30,017 nt of DNA. Origin: Tetrahymena elliotti 4EA (taxonomy: Eukaryota; Ciliophora; Oligohymenophorea; Hymenostomatida; Tetrahymenidae). Made by a program: the position numbers and the translations under genes. The notes beneath the pieces were generated by a model that made no database searches, was not told where the DNA came from, and saw nothing but the letters and a program-made list of their open reading frames with translations. Below, one piece after another: positions 11,267 through 23,578 of this stretch (positions within the stretch are counted from its first letter, which is position 1; each line of letters starts with the position of its first letter). The stretch is taken from positions 248,787 to 278,803 of the forward strand of contig JH720311.1 of the NCBI GenBank assembly GCA_000231825.2. The letters are read 5' to 3'.

Positions 11267-14200
11267 TCAATTAAATTTTCTAATTTAAGAAAAGTTAAGA
11301 TTCCTATAAGGTTATCCGTATGTGTTACTTAGTAAATTATTGTTATCATCATCATCGTCGTCATCGAAGAAATCAGAATCTGAGATGTGATTCTTCTGAT
11401 ATTTTTTGTCAATATCATTCATGGAATTATAAGTAGGCACTGGAGTACTATTCATGATTGTTTATATGTAACCTATTACAAAAATTAAGTAAATAATGAG
11501 TATTCAATATAGTAATAAAATCTCTCTTCGGAATATTATCTTATTTTTTCTAATATTCTTTGAGCTAAAATATTATTTACTTTTGTTAATCTTCGAATGA
11601 GGATGTTGGCTTTCAACAAACTTTATTGCCTGTTGGACTTTCATGTTTTTAAAGTATGTGTAGTATCCAATAACACACTAAGGAGATCTGAACATACCAG
11701 CTGTGCAGTGTACATAGACTCTCTTTTTATATTATTTATTTGGTGATTTAAGTATTTTGTGTAGATAGAAGTTCTAAAATTAGACTTGTGAATAGTAAAT
11801 AAGTTAGAATAATTACTTTCATAGTAGAGACTAAATAATTTAGAAGACGAGAAACATCCTGTAATTTGTAACACATATCTATGACATCCATATCTATAAC
11901 AGGGAAGTGGAATGGTTGAATGTTATAGGCTTTATAGAAACGGAGGAGTTTCATATAAGCTGCACCTTTAAGCTGCATATCTTTTTCAGTTTACAAATTG
12001 AGAACTGCTCTGATACCTCTTTCACTGAGCTCTTTTACATCTTGTTCACTTTAGGGGTAGGGACCTATTATAAACAGATAGAAAATAATTAAAAGGAAAG
12101 CCCAGATATTAAAAAAAGTTAATTATTATGCAGTAATAGAAAGAAAACAGGATTAAAATTAACTTAACTTTCTTAAAAACTATCATTTTAGAATACCAAA
12201 AAGGTTGGATCAAATTAAATTTTAATAGGATTTTTAATAAAAAACTTGATGTTTTTTGAATTTGTAATTTCTTTGAATTTTTAGTTTGTAATTTAAAGAT
12301 AATAAAATTACCTAGATAAATGTTATCATCAATCTTAGTCACCTAGAACTTACTTGAAAACGAATTGTCATTGATTTCGATGTGAGTCTAATAAGAATTA
12401 TGAAAAAATAACTTAATCTAAAAAGTAAGATTTCATTTTTTTTATAAGAAATATGGCGAAATTTTTAATTCAAATTATTTTTTTGAATTGAAAGAGTAAG
12501 CAGTAAAAATAAGTCGTTGATGATTAGGAATAATAATTAATTTAAATACATGTTTAGGAGGCTATTTAATTTGAAGTTTTCTAGGTTGTCTGTCTATTAT
12601 CAGCATTTAATTTGTATCTTTTTTGGCGTATGTATATTTAATCTTTTGTTTGTGAGCTTTCACAAGAAGAGTCTTTTCATAGAAAACAGTTTTGCTCAAA
12701 TCAGCAAAATTTGTTTGAACAACTCTTGCCATTTTGGAAGGAGATTCGTATGTACCAAGCTCTTCACAGTCACCTAAGACATATAAATCATTGGCATTTT
12801 TAGCTTCAAACAACCTAAGAATGACTTTTCTCAGACTCCAAAAGTCATCTTTTTAAATAAGAGAAGATTATAAATTTGATATAAATGAATGAATCAACAG
12901 AGTTAAAGAATAAAGAAAATTTGAGATTTTTCTAACTTTGTATTTTTGTTGTTTGGTATTTATCTAGCTTCTAATTGATTAAAGTGTATTGAGTAGATGT
13001 GGTAAAATAATAGAGTTTATTAGTTATTTTGAGATTCATGATTTGTAAAATATCTCTTTTTGGTAATTAAATGAGATAGAATGTATGAATGTTCATTCAT
13101 TCATTGATTAATCTTTGTTCAAATTGATTGAATTTGAAAAAATGAAGACAAATAAATATACTAATTTCAAAGATTAAACAAACAACAAAATTAAATATCC
13201 TTCCTAACTAATAATCTCTATCAAATTAAAGAGAAGAATATTAGCATATTAATCATAATAAAATGTACTTAAACATAGCTAGCTCACTTCAGGGAAGTAA
13301 AAGGAACGATTTGGACCTTCTTCCCACAAAATTGGGTACTATTCAGGATATAATGTATTTGCCAAGCAATATTTGTATTCGATGAGTTTATCTAATTCTG
13401 CAGAGTCGATTTCACTAGAAACAAGTGAAGCAACCCAGTAATGTCCCTTTTTTAATAAAAGGTATTGTTTATATCAAGTATATTTTAAATATAATTTAAA
13501 CAGGAATCATATTATCGCTTAACAAATTATGTGATTCAAAGCGATTCTTGCTTGCTTGAAAGCTATTTGAATGAATTAATGAATGAATATTTAAAAGATT
13601 TATTTAAGAATTATATTTATAGTCAGTCTATGAGTTTTATTAGCCTTAATTTATTGAATATTTTAGCTATGTTATTTTTTGTCACAAGCAAGTGATGCAA
13701 ATGATTTTCGAAAGATTATGATGGGCAAGGTATAAGTATGTTAGGAGGATTTGAAAATCAAATATTTTTTACGCATACTTTGAAACATAAAATAATCCTA
13801 GCATTTAGTAGATTTAAAAATTCAATACTTTTAAATTTATTCAAATTAATTAAGTGCTACTCCTACTACAATAAATCTTATTTAAATCAGCTTCTTAACT
13901 TAAGCATACATACAAACAAAAAATCAATCAAGCAAGCAATTAAGTAAGTAAGAAATGATATCATTATAATTAAGTCGCTTTGTCATTTTTCCACAAATTT
14001 CAATACTAAATTAATTTAATTACTTCAGTCCATTTCATTTAGAGTGAATTCTCAATTCTCCACTTACCAAGAGATTTTATTGATCCAAGGACATATATCG
14101 ATTAGCCAAAATAAGCCTGATAGTGTATTTTGAATTTAACTTATGATTGATGTTTTTTAACAAGTTGGGCAGCCGAAAATCCCGATATTTAGGTAGAGCT

Positions 14201-14311
14201 TGATATTGTATCAGTGGAACTTTCGGAACCACCTTATGTAGTGGATGGAGTTGCCTATGCTGTTGACAAGGCTTCTGAATCATCCTATGGATTATCTGAG
14301 AGAAAACCCAT
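11267..14311 (-). CDS. EPM2A: Laforin-type glucan phosphatase with two CBM20 modules, 478 aa, seven exons
   Basis: Laforin binds glycogen or starch-like glucan and removes phosphate from it. Exons (minus strand): 14311-14024, 13446-13269, 12848-12550, 12387-12312, 12064-11817, 11722-11581 and 11472-11267. All junctions are GT-AG and in phase, totalling 1437 nt. After a Ser/Thr/Gln-rich N-terminus, a first CBM20 module spans about 57-150, with SIYVLGSIKSLGKW (Trp84), Trp94 and WEEGPNR (137-143). A second, more divergent CBM20-like module (about 158-235) has LYVLGDCEELG but lacks the WE.GPNR end. The phosphatase domain follows, with NIYLGPYPQSE, the laforin-like LNLQTEKD segment (302-309), a likely general acid near Asp338-Asp340, and the active site HCTAGMFRSP (Cys369, Arg375). 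The tail has seven consecutive Asp. The family's CX5R loop normally has Gly before the Arg; here it is Phe374. The exon 2/3 junction is the least certain. Start ATG is the first in frame. Confidence 0.88.
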
Positions 14312-15699
14312 AAACCTTACGGTTTTGGCTTTTTTTTTGATTTCAATTAGTTGAGTCAAGTTGTCTTATTAGAGATTATCTATATATTTGTTTAGAAAAA
14401 GGTAAATAAACACTGAATGAATGCTTTCAAGTTTATTAAATGTTTAGTTTTCTTTTTGTTTATTTGTTTGTTTATTAGATGTTTTTAGTATTTGAAATGT
14501 TATCTTTACGAAACAAAAAAAGTAATAAATTGTTAAAATTTAATATTTACTTTTGATTAGAATTTATTGAAAATTTAATAATCACGGTGCAATTAATATT
14601 AATTTATCTATTTATATTGTTCAGTTTGAGATCAGTTCAATTTCTTAATCTATATTTCTGATAAAATAACAAAATCCATTCATATCTTTATCTCTCATCA
14701 AACAAACAAAATAACTTTTTAAAGTATTTTTGTTTTTTATTTGTTTGAAAATAATATATTTTTTTTCTGATTAAAACTATCTGCATGAATGTATAAATTT
14801 CAAAGTGTTTAAAGTTTAATAAAATGGTATTCTTTTTAAATTCATTTTTCTTTAAACATACTCTCATTGAGCTTTTTAAATAGTGTTAAAAATTATTGAT
14901 GATCAAGACAACATAATCAATCTTCTCAAGAGTATTAATTTCTTTTTTTTAAATATTATTTGATTTTTGCTCTTCCCATTCTATTTCCAAGTAATTAGTT
15001 TATTTATTAGCAAGCATCGACCAAAAATAACCAATGTTTTACTTTTTTAGGCCAAATTAAATAGCTTATTTTTAAAACCAAAATTGTATTGGGACAGATC
15101 AATTGTATCAGTGAAATACTTTTCCATTAGATGAAAAGACAAAAATGTACCAACTAGCAAAAAAACAAGGTTTTTTAATGTAAAAGAAGAAAGAAAGAAG
15201 TATAAAGATTAAATATAGAGTAAATTTGTGAGTATCATTAATAAATACATCACGAAACAAAAAAAAGAAGACTTGAATAACGCTACACTCCACAAATCTA
15301 GTCACATTAATAATATAAATTTGAAATTAGTTCGCTTTCCTTAATTAAACCTGATTACAAATTTTATACAAGGACACACTCTTTCATACTAATACTGTAT
15401 AAACCCTTATGTATTATTAAAATTAAATTTATAATTTAGAATCTAAACATTTACACATTTAGTTTTACTTTCAATCATTTATCAAAGTGTTTCTTTAATA
15501 ATACCATGTCATGTTTTTAAATCAAAATATTAATCATTTTTACGAACAAAGAAGCAAAAAAATAAATTAATTAATTATTATCATTTGTGAAACAACAAAA
15601 ACACACAAAAATAACAATAAAAACAAATTTATTAAATTTGAGCAAATCTTATTTTATTAATATTTATCCATAATTTCTATTCATATAAAATCTAAAAAA
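14312..15699. other. Intergenic region upstream of laforin
   Basis: About 1.4 kb between the laforin start and the 3' end of the next minus-strand gene. It is AT-rich with runs of T and simple repeats. A 65-codon minus-strand frame at 15108-15305 is hydrophobic, isolated and not gene-like. The laforin promoter must lie here, but no motif can be named. Confidence 0.5.
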
Positions 15700-18414
15700 T
15701 CAATTTTCTTCTTCTTCTTCTTGATCTTACTCTTATTCTTACCATCTTTCTTATTCTTAAAGCTGCTTCATTTTATTCTAATTATTTATTTCTTGTTATT
15801 CTCTTTCACAGGCCTTGTCTTGGTTTTTATTGAAGATGAGTGTCTGAAGATATGACTCCTTTTTTGCAGAGAACTGATGTATTTGCTTTTTGGTGGTTTT
15901 ATTCAAATGCAAAAGCTGAGATTCTTTCCTGAATGTTAAATAGTCTGACTAATTGATTGATTATATATTATGCAATATAAGATAAAAAATCGTCATCTTA
16001 ATCCATATAATTAATTTACGTGCTTAGTTTAATTAAAGTTGCTCTAATCTTTTGATTGCTAAGGAATTCTAATTATTATATATTATATAAATACTAAGTA
16101 TATTTGTTTTCAATTTTCAGTCCTAATTACGGACAATCGAAAATCACCAATAATCAATCAAATACTAAATCATAAAAAGGCTTAATATCTTCACAAAATA
16201 TTAAATTTAAAGCTTCATATTATTTCTTAATTTTAGTTTTCTTGTTTAAGAATGTTCAACCTATGATTTGAATAAATTCTTTTTCAATAATTTTGTATTT
16301 TAAGTTGAACAACTTAGATAGTGAAATAATAGTATTAATTATTTACTTTAATTTAAATTTAACTAAAAATACAATTTCACTTTTTTTTTAATTAGTAGGG
16401 AAATCCAAATGAAAGAAATAAAAAAATACTACTAGTAAGAAAAAGAAAAAATTTGCAAATCAGTAATATTGAATAGCTAGTAATTTAAGTTAAACGTTAA
16501 AGATTCTTAATTTTTAAAATACTGTAAAAAAACCAATACTATTTATTAATTACTCTGATTAAGAATTAGCCAAGGTAAATTCCCCAACATAAGGAGATTA
16601 CTATAGAGATAGTGATTAATGAAGAGCATGATTTTGTCTACTTGGTTTAACAGGGGAATAAAATTGCGTTGTCTAATTAAGCTTAGAGTCTGAAAAGTAG
16701 AAGCTCATGTATTCTTTTACTTTAGGAGGAGATGCATTGTATATTTTATGACTAGACTGTTTTGGATACTTTTGCTTATAATATCTGTACTATTTAATTG
16801 CTTCTAAATGTTTGTTATTCTTCTTGAAATTGCTTAGCTACAAAGGAGATTTCCCCCATTAATAAAAGCTTTCAGGAATTCTGTTTTCCTCTCGTTACTA
16901 TCTCCTCAATGCACTTTGATTTTCATATTTTTTTTGGTCTTCCAACAGCTGATTTATCTGCCTGAAATAAATCCAAAAGCAAATCTAAATAAATCGTCCA
17001 CAGCTTAACCTATAGATATTTATAATAAATACATAAATAAATACCATCCCATAAATTACAAATATTATTATCTTAGTAAAGATATCTTCCCCAACTTACT
17101 ATCCTATAAGCCTTACACTCAATTAAAATTAATAACAAACCAGGCTATTTTTAAATAATAAATTAATTCATTCATTTCGGAGATTAATCATTCGTAGAAT
17201 GATGTCAGACTATATAAGTTTATTATTAATTATGTAGGTGCTTACAATAAGTAGAAGAAAATATCAATCATTGCAATCCACATTAATGATTATCTTCCTT
17301 CATTCTCTAATTCATTTGCTCTTTTTACTCTTTTTTGCTAAAATTTAAAAATACCTTCTTTTTTTTTCTTCAATTTATCAACCGTGTTAAATTTCTTTTA
17401 AAATTATTTTTTCTTATATTTTAATCATTGTAATTATTTAATTTTAAACATATTTTTGCAGCAAACAATTTTGCTTTTTGCTTTAACTAAAAATGTAAGA
17501 TACTAAAAAAAAATCTAAACTTATTTAAAGTTAAGGGCGAGTTTAGTAAGGAAGATATAATAATTATATGGTTTGATTACTTAAATTGTGGGTCGAAGGT
17601 ACGTTGTTCGCGTTGGTCACATGCTATAACTTTAGCAATTTTGCTAATAACTTCATCATGCTTATGATTTTAAAAGATTCTTCTGGTTATTTCTGACCAT
17701 TAATCTATAAGGTAAATATAAAAATAATTTATGATTGCTAATTTTTGATATACTTCTAATAAAAAATTAAAATATTTTAATATTTTTACCAACTGATGCA
17801 TAAAGGTCATCTAAAATAACAAAATCACTTTCAAAGCCTTTTAAATATTCTATTATAATGTTTCTTGTTCTAAAGTAAAAACTGCAGAGACTTTTCTTGT
17901 TGTCTTACTCAAATAAAAATAAAATTAATCTGAATTCATGGGTTCTTTTGCTTTATCTATCTAATTCTCTGATCATTTTCCATGCTAACTGACTACTTTG
18001 CTAAACGCATTGAAATTTCAAATACTAAATTCATTATAAAAATTGCTTTTTCACTATTTTTTACTTATAATTATATTTATATCTAAATTTTATGAATTTA
18101 TTACAACATAACTCATGAAGAAATTGACTATTGATTCTGATTTATTTGCTTCATCATCCTCATACTATATTAAATACAGCTTGATGATATCTATGAAACT
18201 AGAGATTAAATCTTATTGATCTATTTCCTATTTTTACTTTTAGATATTGATGAAGATTAAACACCTAATATTTTTTTAGATTCCAATGAAATTTTTGTAA
18301 AAAATCATGTTTTACTTCAAGCTCAATATCAGGAATAACATCCCATTCATTTTATATAAGGTCTTTAATTTTAAATATATCTAAATTCTTTAAATAATTA
18401 TCAAAATTCTGCAT
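15700..18414 (-). CDS. Uncharacterised protein, about 408 aa, six exons (model partly uncertain)
   Basis: Proposed exons (minus strand): 18414-18316, 18236-18105, 18024-17790, 17704-17581, 16961-16554 and 15928-15700, all GT-AG, in phase and summing to 1227 nt. The protein starts MQNFDNYLKNLDIFKIKDLI. Its first 200 residues look globular, with alternating acidic helices and the segments SSQLAWKMIRELDRQ and SDFVILDDLYASVDQW. The second half is hydrophilic and rich in Gln, Ser, Lys and Tyr. The end is a Glu/Gln-rich tail with five consecutive Glu before Asn-TGA. I recognise no family. Two introns are long (about 620 nt each), unlike the others. Alternatives: exon 4 can run on to TGA at 17370, which would split this into two genes, with the downstream one starting at ATG 17283 or inside 17009-16962. 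The exons at 17790-18024 and 16554-16961 are the firmest by composition. It diverges from the membrane channel gene at 18930. Confidence 0.6.
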
Positions 18415-18929
18415 TTTGGCTTATTTATTTTCTTCCTAAAAAATGAAATTTTGTGAAATAGTTTGTTTTTAATCGCTAAAAAGTAGATGATAAACGAAAG
18501 GTGTAAAATAAATATTGTTTTGATATGAGAATAACTAATTTTTATTTAATTTAAATCCACACCAAACAAACAAATCAACCAACGAATAATTAATTCCAAA
18601 TATTTTATTTCTTTTTTTAGTATTTTGATCAAAATATATAACAAGATTTGAAGTAGAATAAATTTGATTCAATAATTTCTAAAAAATATTTATAACATAT
18701 AAATTAAAAAATAAGTTAATATTTGACTGTAAATAGAGTACATATTTGCGTTAATTACGTAATTACCATCAGATAATTTAAAATATTAATAAGCTTCACT
18801 TTTTTATCATTTTTCATTAAGCAACAAAAATAAGTATAATAATAATTATCGCTTTTATAATTCAAGAGTAATAACCAAATAAATAAACAATTCTTTTTAA
18901 AATTACATTCAAAACAGTATTTTTAAAAA
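18415..18929. promoter_or_regulatory. Divergent intergenic region (shared upstream region)
   Basis: These 515 bases separate two start codons pointing away from each other, so promoters for both genes must lie here. The sequence is A/T-rich without a recognisable element. Calling it regulatory is an inference from gene arrangement alone. Confidence 0.45.
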
Positions 18930-21900
18930 ATGAAAATGCAAGATAAAATATCTATTTAGGTAATAGATGACTCAGTTTATGAATAGGGTCAAGAATCAAG
19001 AGCCTAATCAATATTTGATTTAAATAAATTATACATATTTCCAGGATCTATGGAAAAAGCATTAATACATAGAGAAGCTAATTCTTTGGGAGAAGATGTT
19101 TAACCTAACAATAGACTTCTAAAAGATGTATGCGAGTGCTGCAAATAAGTTGTTAAAGAAAAAAAATTAAATTTCTTTTGTCTGAGTGAGAATAAAAACA
19201 TTTTAAAATGGGGATGGGGCATCCCTCAGTATCTGACCATTCAAAAGCTTAACATCATTTTACTTAGTTTAGTATTAATTTTTTATTGTGGAGAATTTAT
19301 AGTGGCTTCCAATAAACTGTGTGATAATGTATCTGAATTTGATGAAATTGTCACAATTATCAAGTGCATTGAATAATTTAAAATGTAAATTGTACCAGAA
19401 ATAGTTCTAAAAGTATTCTTTCAAAATCTTAAATATGGAAAATTTACAGTCTTAATCATAGTATTAGGATTTCTTTTTATATTTTACTTCTATGTGTAAT
19501 TTTTTTACAGGAAATAATATCTAAATTAAGAAGATAGTAATAACTAAAATACCTAAGCAGATAATATTACCTCACGAAGTATATTGCTATTGCATTTCCC
19601 TGATTTTTCTTAAGACAAAATCGAAGAATTCTTTCAACAAAAAATCAAACAAAAGGTAATTACACAACATCTTTCTATTAGTATTTAATTTTTTAGTAAT
19701 AAATTAAACAAAATAAATTAATTCTATGTATTTAATATATTTAGTTAGGTCTTAACATTAAACCAAAAATTGAATAAATATGTAAAATATACAATTACCA
19801 TAAATTGAACAGCAATTTTGAATAATATGTCAAAATGTATGAAAAAATCAATCTCAATAAAGACAACCTCACACAAAAAGATAAATAAAAAGCCTTAGAA
19901 TTAAAATAAAAAATTGATTAAATCAAATAAAATGGTTCACCCTACTCATATAGAATCATTGTTACATTTTAATGTAAATAAGATTGCATTATCATTAAAA
20001 GTTGTCTGAGAAATTCTATTGCAGCAAGAATTCTCAATTATATTTAAGCTAGAAAAATCAAGAAATTTACCACCACCAAATACACCTTAATCTAATCGGC
20101 AAGCAACCCTAAAGATTACATGTAAACTTATACTTAATATTTATTTCTTTATTTTTCATAAAATTTATTAAAATTATTTTACTTTTGATTAAAAAAAAGT
20201 TAAAACAACAATAATATTTTCAAAACATTCAAAACAAATGATAAAAATATCTAATAAAATTTTTAGAAATGTAAAAAAATTCCATAGTTTATTTTATTTT
20301 CCTTATTAAAAAAGTTTAAATCGAACCAATAAATTGTTGTTCAAATAATCTCATTTTATCTTTACTCGTGCTAAAAATTTATACATATTAATTTGAACTA
20401 AAACAAACAAATAAAACAAATCTGCAAATAATATAATTAATTGTATCTTTAGAATCTCTAAAAATGGATTTACACCAAAAAATAATAAATACTGCTTTTA
20501 TTTTAATAAATAATAACTTTTTTAAATTATTTTCTAATTAAAATTAAAAAGAAATAACCTTTATTAGTTTAACAATATTAAAAATGAATAAAAAGATGAT
20601 CAAATACATTTATGTGGTTCACTTTTTATAAGAATTTTAAAATGAATTAATATTTATTGAATCAATTATAATATTGGAACAAAATATTAAATAAATAATT
20701 TTGAAATTAAAAAATAAAATAGATGGGTTAATTTGGGAAGAAGTATAAAATCTAAGATTAGGTATTTGTTTTTGTCTCTTTTGGTTTTTAGTGGAATTAT
20801 TGGAGGACTTGGATATTTACTTTACATAATGACTGAGTCTTTAAATAATTTAGAAGGAAATGAAAGTTCAGATATTGATGATTCTACTAGAATATTTTAG
20901 TATGGTATATCTTTTGGTATATTTGCTATAGAAAAGGCAGTTCTTACTTTTTTGAAGTATACTTCATAGAAGTCTCTACATTTTAATAAAACTTCTTAAT
21001 TTAGATTCTATATCACTTATGCTACTACTTTTTTATTGGCTTATTATGTTACTTTACCTTGCTATCTTTTCTTTTTAATTTCATCCAGTTCTCTTTTCTC
21101 TACTCAGTTGTAAAAAGTTCTAAGAACATCTTCATTTTTAAATGAAATGGTTGTTTAATTAGCTATGTCACTTTCTCTATATGTTTTTGATTTTTAATAC
21201 TTGGTCCATTACTACAAAAAATACAAAATTCAAAAATAGTAAAATTATTTTCTTCATCTCTTTCTTATTTCAATTTTAAAAATAAATAATTAAATAAGGT
21301 TTAAAGAGACTGGAAAAATTGAACTCTGTTAAATAAATTTGAATTTAGCTCTTTAGAAACCTGAATTTAATTTAGAAAAAAGGTTTATTCTTATTTTTAA
21401 GCTTTTAGCGTTCACAGGTTTTTACATTTTCATATGTCCTTACAGTGTTATTTTTATTCTAGGAGCTTCTATTACTTTATATTTGATAGATAAATATATG
21501 ATTATAATAAGATATAGTATTTATAGTTATAGAAGTGCTAAGTATATTAAATCCAGCGCTACGCTCTTAACGACTTGGATGGTTCTTATAGTAGTAAGTG
21601 TATTTTTCTTAACTGAAGGGGAAGAAATTAATTTTACTATTAAATAAGGAATATCAGATGACTATGATCTTAGTATTAAATATTATGTTGTCTTATACAT
21701 CATTTTAGCTATTTTCATTTTCATAAATATTGTCTAAATTATTATTTATCCTATTATCAGAAATAAACTTAAGCTTAAAAAAGCCATTAGCAAAAAAGAG
21801 GAAATCTTAGAATTCTAAACATTTAACTAATAAGAAATTAATTCAAAATTGATCCCTTTTAATAACAGTGAAAGTAATTAGTTTTCTCAGTATTTTAGTT

Positions 21901-22004
21901 AAATAGATAAAGATAATACTAATTCTTACAATTATTACTACTAAACTTTTATTAGTCAATTTGATTGTAGAATACTAGATGATTTTTATAATTCTATTCA
22001 ATGA
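18930..22004 (+). CDS. OSCA/TMEM63 (CSC1-like) membrane channel, 794 aa, three exons
   Basis: Exons 18930-19655, 19745-20121 and 20723-22004 (GT-AG, in phase, 2385 nt). The order of parts matches the CSC1-like family: an N-terminal region with a Cys cluster (CECCKQVV) and GWGIPQYLT before the first membrane segment; a second segment (VLIIVLGFLFIFYFYVQFFY); an RRM-like cytosolic domain starting SILLLHFPDFSQDKIEEFF, with a long Lys/Gln-rich helical insert and a RIIVTFQCKQD strand; then DYIWVNLGRS, equivalent to the P.DIIW.NL motif that leads into the membrane core. The last 420 residues contain about seven hydrophobic segments and a Ser/Asn/Tyr-rich cytosolic tail. Known relatives are mechanically or osmotically gated cation channels or lipid scramblases in the plasma or organelle membrane. 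Which applies here is unknown. The 89-nt and 601-nt introns both fall around the cytosolic domain. The second-intron junction is supported by restoring the Ile-Trp motif exactly. Confidence 0.82.
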
Positions 22005-23578
22005 AATAAATACGTTTTAATTATTATTTTGTCAATCCTACATACATTTTAATAAAGTTTTGTCTAATTAAATATTTACCTGATTATCTAAGTATCTCAT
22101 TTTTATAATTAATTCACAAAAAACATAATAAAATAATTTCTATATTATATGTACTTAAAGTTTGGTATAATATAATCAAAGATATACACACACACAATAG
22201 TTAAACTCATCTTAAAATAAAAATTTTATTATTTAATATAAAACATAAAAATTTAATTTTAGAACGAGGAAAAGATATAAAAATAAATATATTGAATAAA
22301 AATTAATAATAATTCAATAATAAATAGGTAAATTATAAAAAATTACTTCAAACAAACTTAGCTGTAAAAAAATTAACTTAACTGACTGTTATCTGTAAAA
22401 TACTAAAATTGTTAAGTTACATACCTACCTATAAAGAAATTGAAGAGTAACATTAATAGAAAAGAATATCTATGAACAAAATCAAAAATCTTTGTAACTA
22501 CTTAACTTTCTGACTAAATAGAAAAAATTCCTTAAAATCCAAAACTTCATAGCGGCTTAACACTAGTAATTCTTGAAACATTTTTTTGCTAGCTTCTGAA
22601 TATTTTTTAATTTTAAGGATTTAAAAATTGATTTTGGTAATTATAATTTTTTTTGCTTTAAAAAAATATGAATAAATAAATAGAGTAGGAAATTTTTCTA
22701 GTTTATGAAATACTTTGAATGTAAATGTTGGATTAAAATTTTACTTTTTAACATAAGTTTTTTTTTAAAATTATTTTTCATTTAAATTTGCATTTTACAA
22801 GTAAATTGCTTAATTTAATTTTAAATGCTCAATACAAAAATTTAGATTTCTTCATTAAAAAATGAAATTTAGATGAACTATTTTGTTAAATTTAAAACGG
22901 TTTGAAACCTATAAAAATGTTTTTATTTCTAATTATTTTATCTAAAATACAAAAAGCCTTTTATTTTTATTTTACAATAGTTATCCTAATATTTCTTATA
23001 TAATATTTCCATGTTCAATTTTCAAATTAAAGATATATTTAACAATTAAACAAGTAAGTAATTAATTTCTTTCTCATAAAATTATTAAGACAATATTAAA
23101 ATTATCATTCTTGTTAATAGTACATATTACAAGATGAGGTTTTTTTTTTAAATTAAGACAATCAGTTAATTAAAATTAAAAAACTTATTTTGGAAAGTGC
23201 TGTTGATTAAATTAGTTTGGGAAGTAAAGCCAAATCAATTTTGTTTTGGGGCGGTCTGATTAAAAATAATTATTCGAATAAAATTGGGATGAATTTCTCA
23301 AGGACATGAAGGATTGGGATTAAAAGAAAGTATCATAAATCAGATAAAAGGGAATAAATGAGGGTTGATCAAATTTTGTAAACTGAATAATTTAATTTAA
23401 ATAAAACCTTTAATATCTATAAAAATTAAAAATTATCTAATAAAATACAGTAAATAAAAAATATATAAATATATATGGAAAAAGGTATTTTATTTCAATA
23501 ATTTATAATAATTATTTCTTTTCTATCTTTCAATCTGAAATCACTAAGGAGATAGTAATAATTTATATTAAAGGTATT
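22005..23578. other. Convergent intergenic region
   Basis: About 1.6 kb between the 3' ends of the channel gene and the PIWI gene. It is mostly A/T-rich. Bases 23190-23360 are noticeably richer in G and locally open on the plus strand (a piece reading ILFWGGLIKNN), but too short and isolated to call. They might be an old transposase scrap. Confidence 0.45.

Noticed and set aside
11641..12342. Several overlapping short frames on both strands
   Set aside because: They are partial or out-of-frame readings of the laforin exons and introns in this interval.
14077..14283. 68-codon minus-strand frame starting MIQKPCQQHRQ
   Set aside because: It is a shadow of laforin exon 1. The neighbouring frame gives the CBM20 signature and splices in phase to the next exon.
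15108..15305. 65-codon hydrophobic minus-strand frame
   Set aside because: It is isolated, rich in Phe/Ile/Leu as expected by chance, and has no supporting exon, motif or neighbour.
23190..23360. G-richer patch resembling part of a transposase (WGGLIKNN)
   Set aside because: Too short, with no catalytic motif and an early TGA, so no family can be supported.
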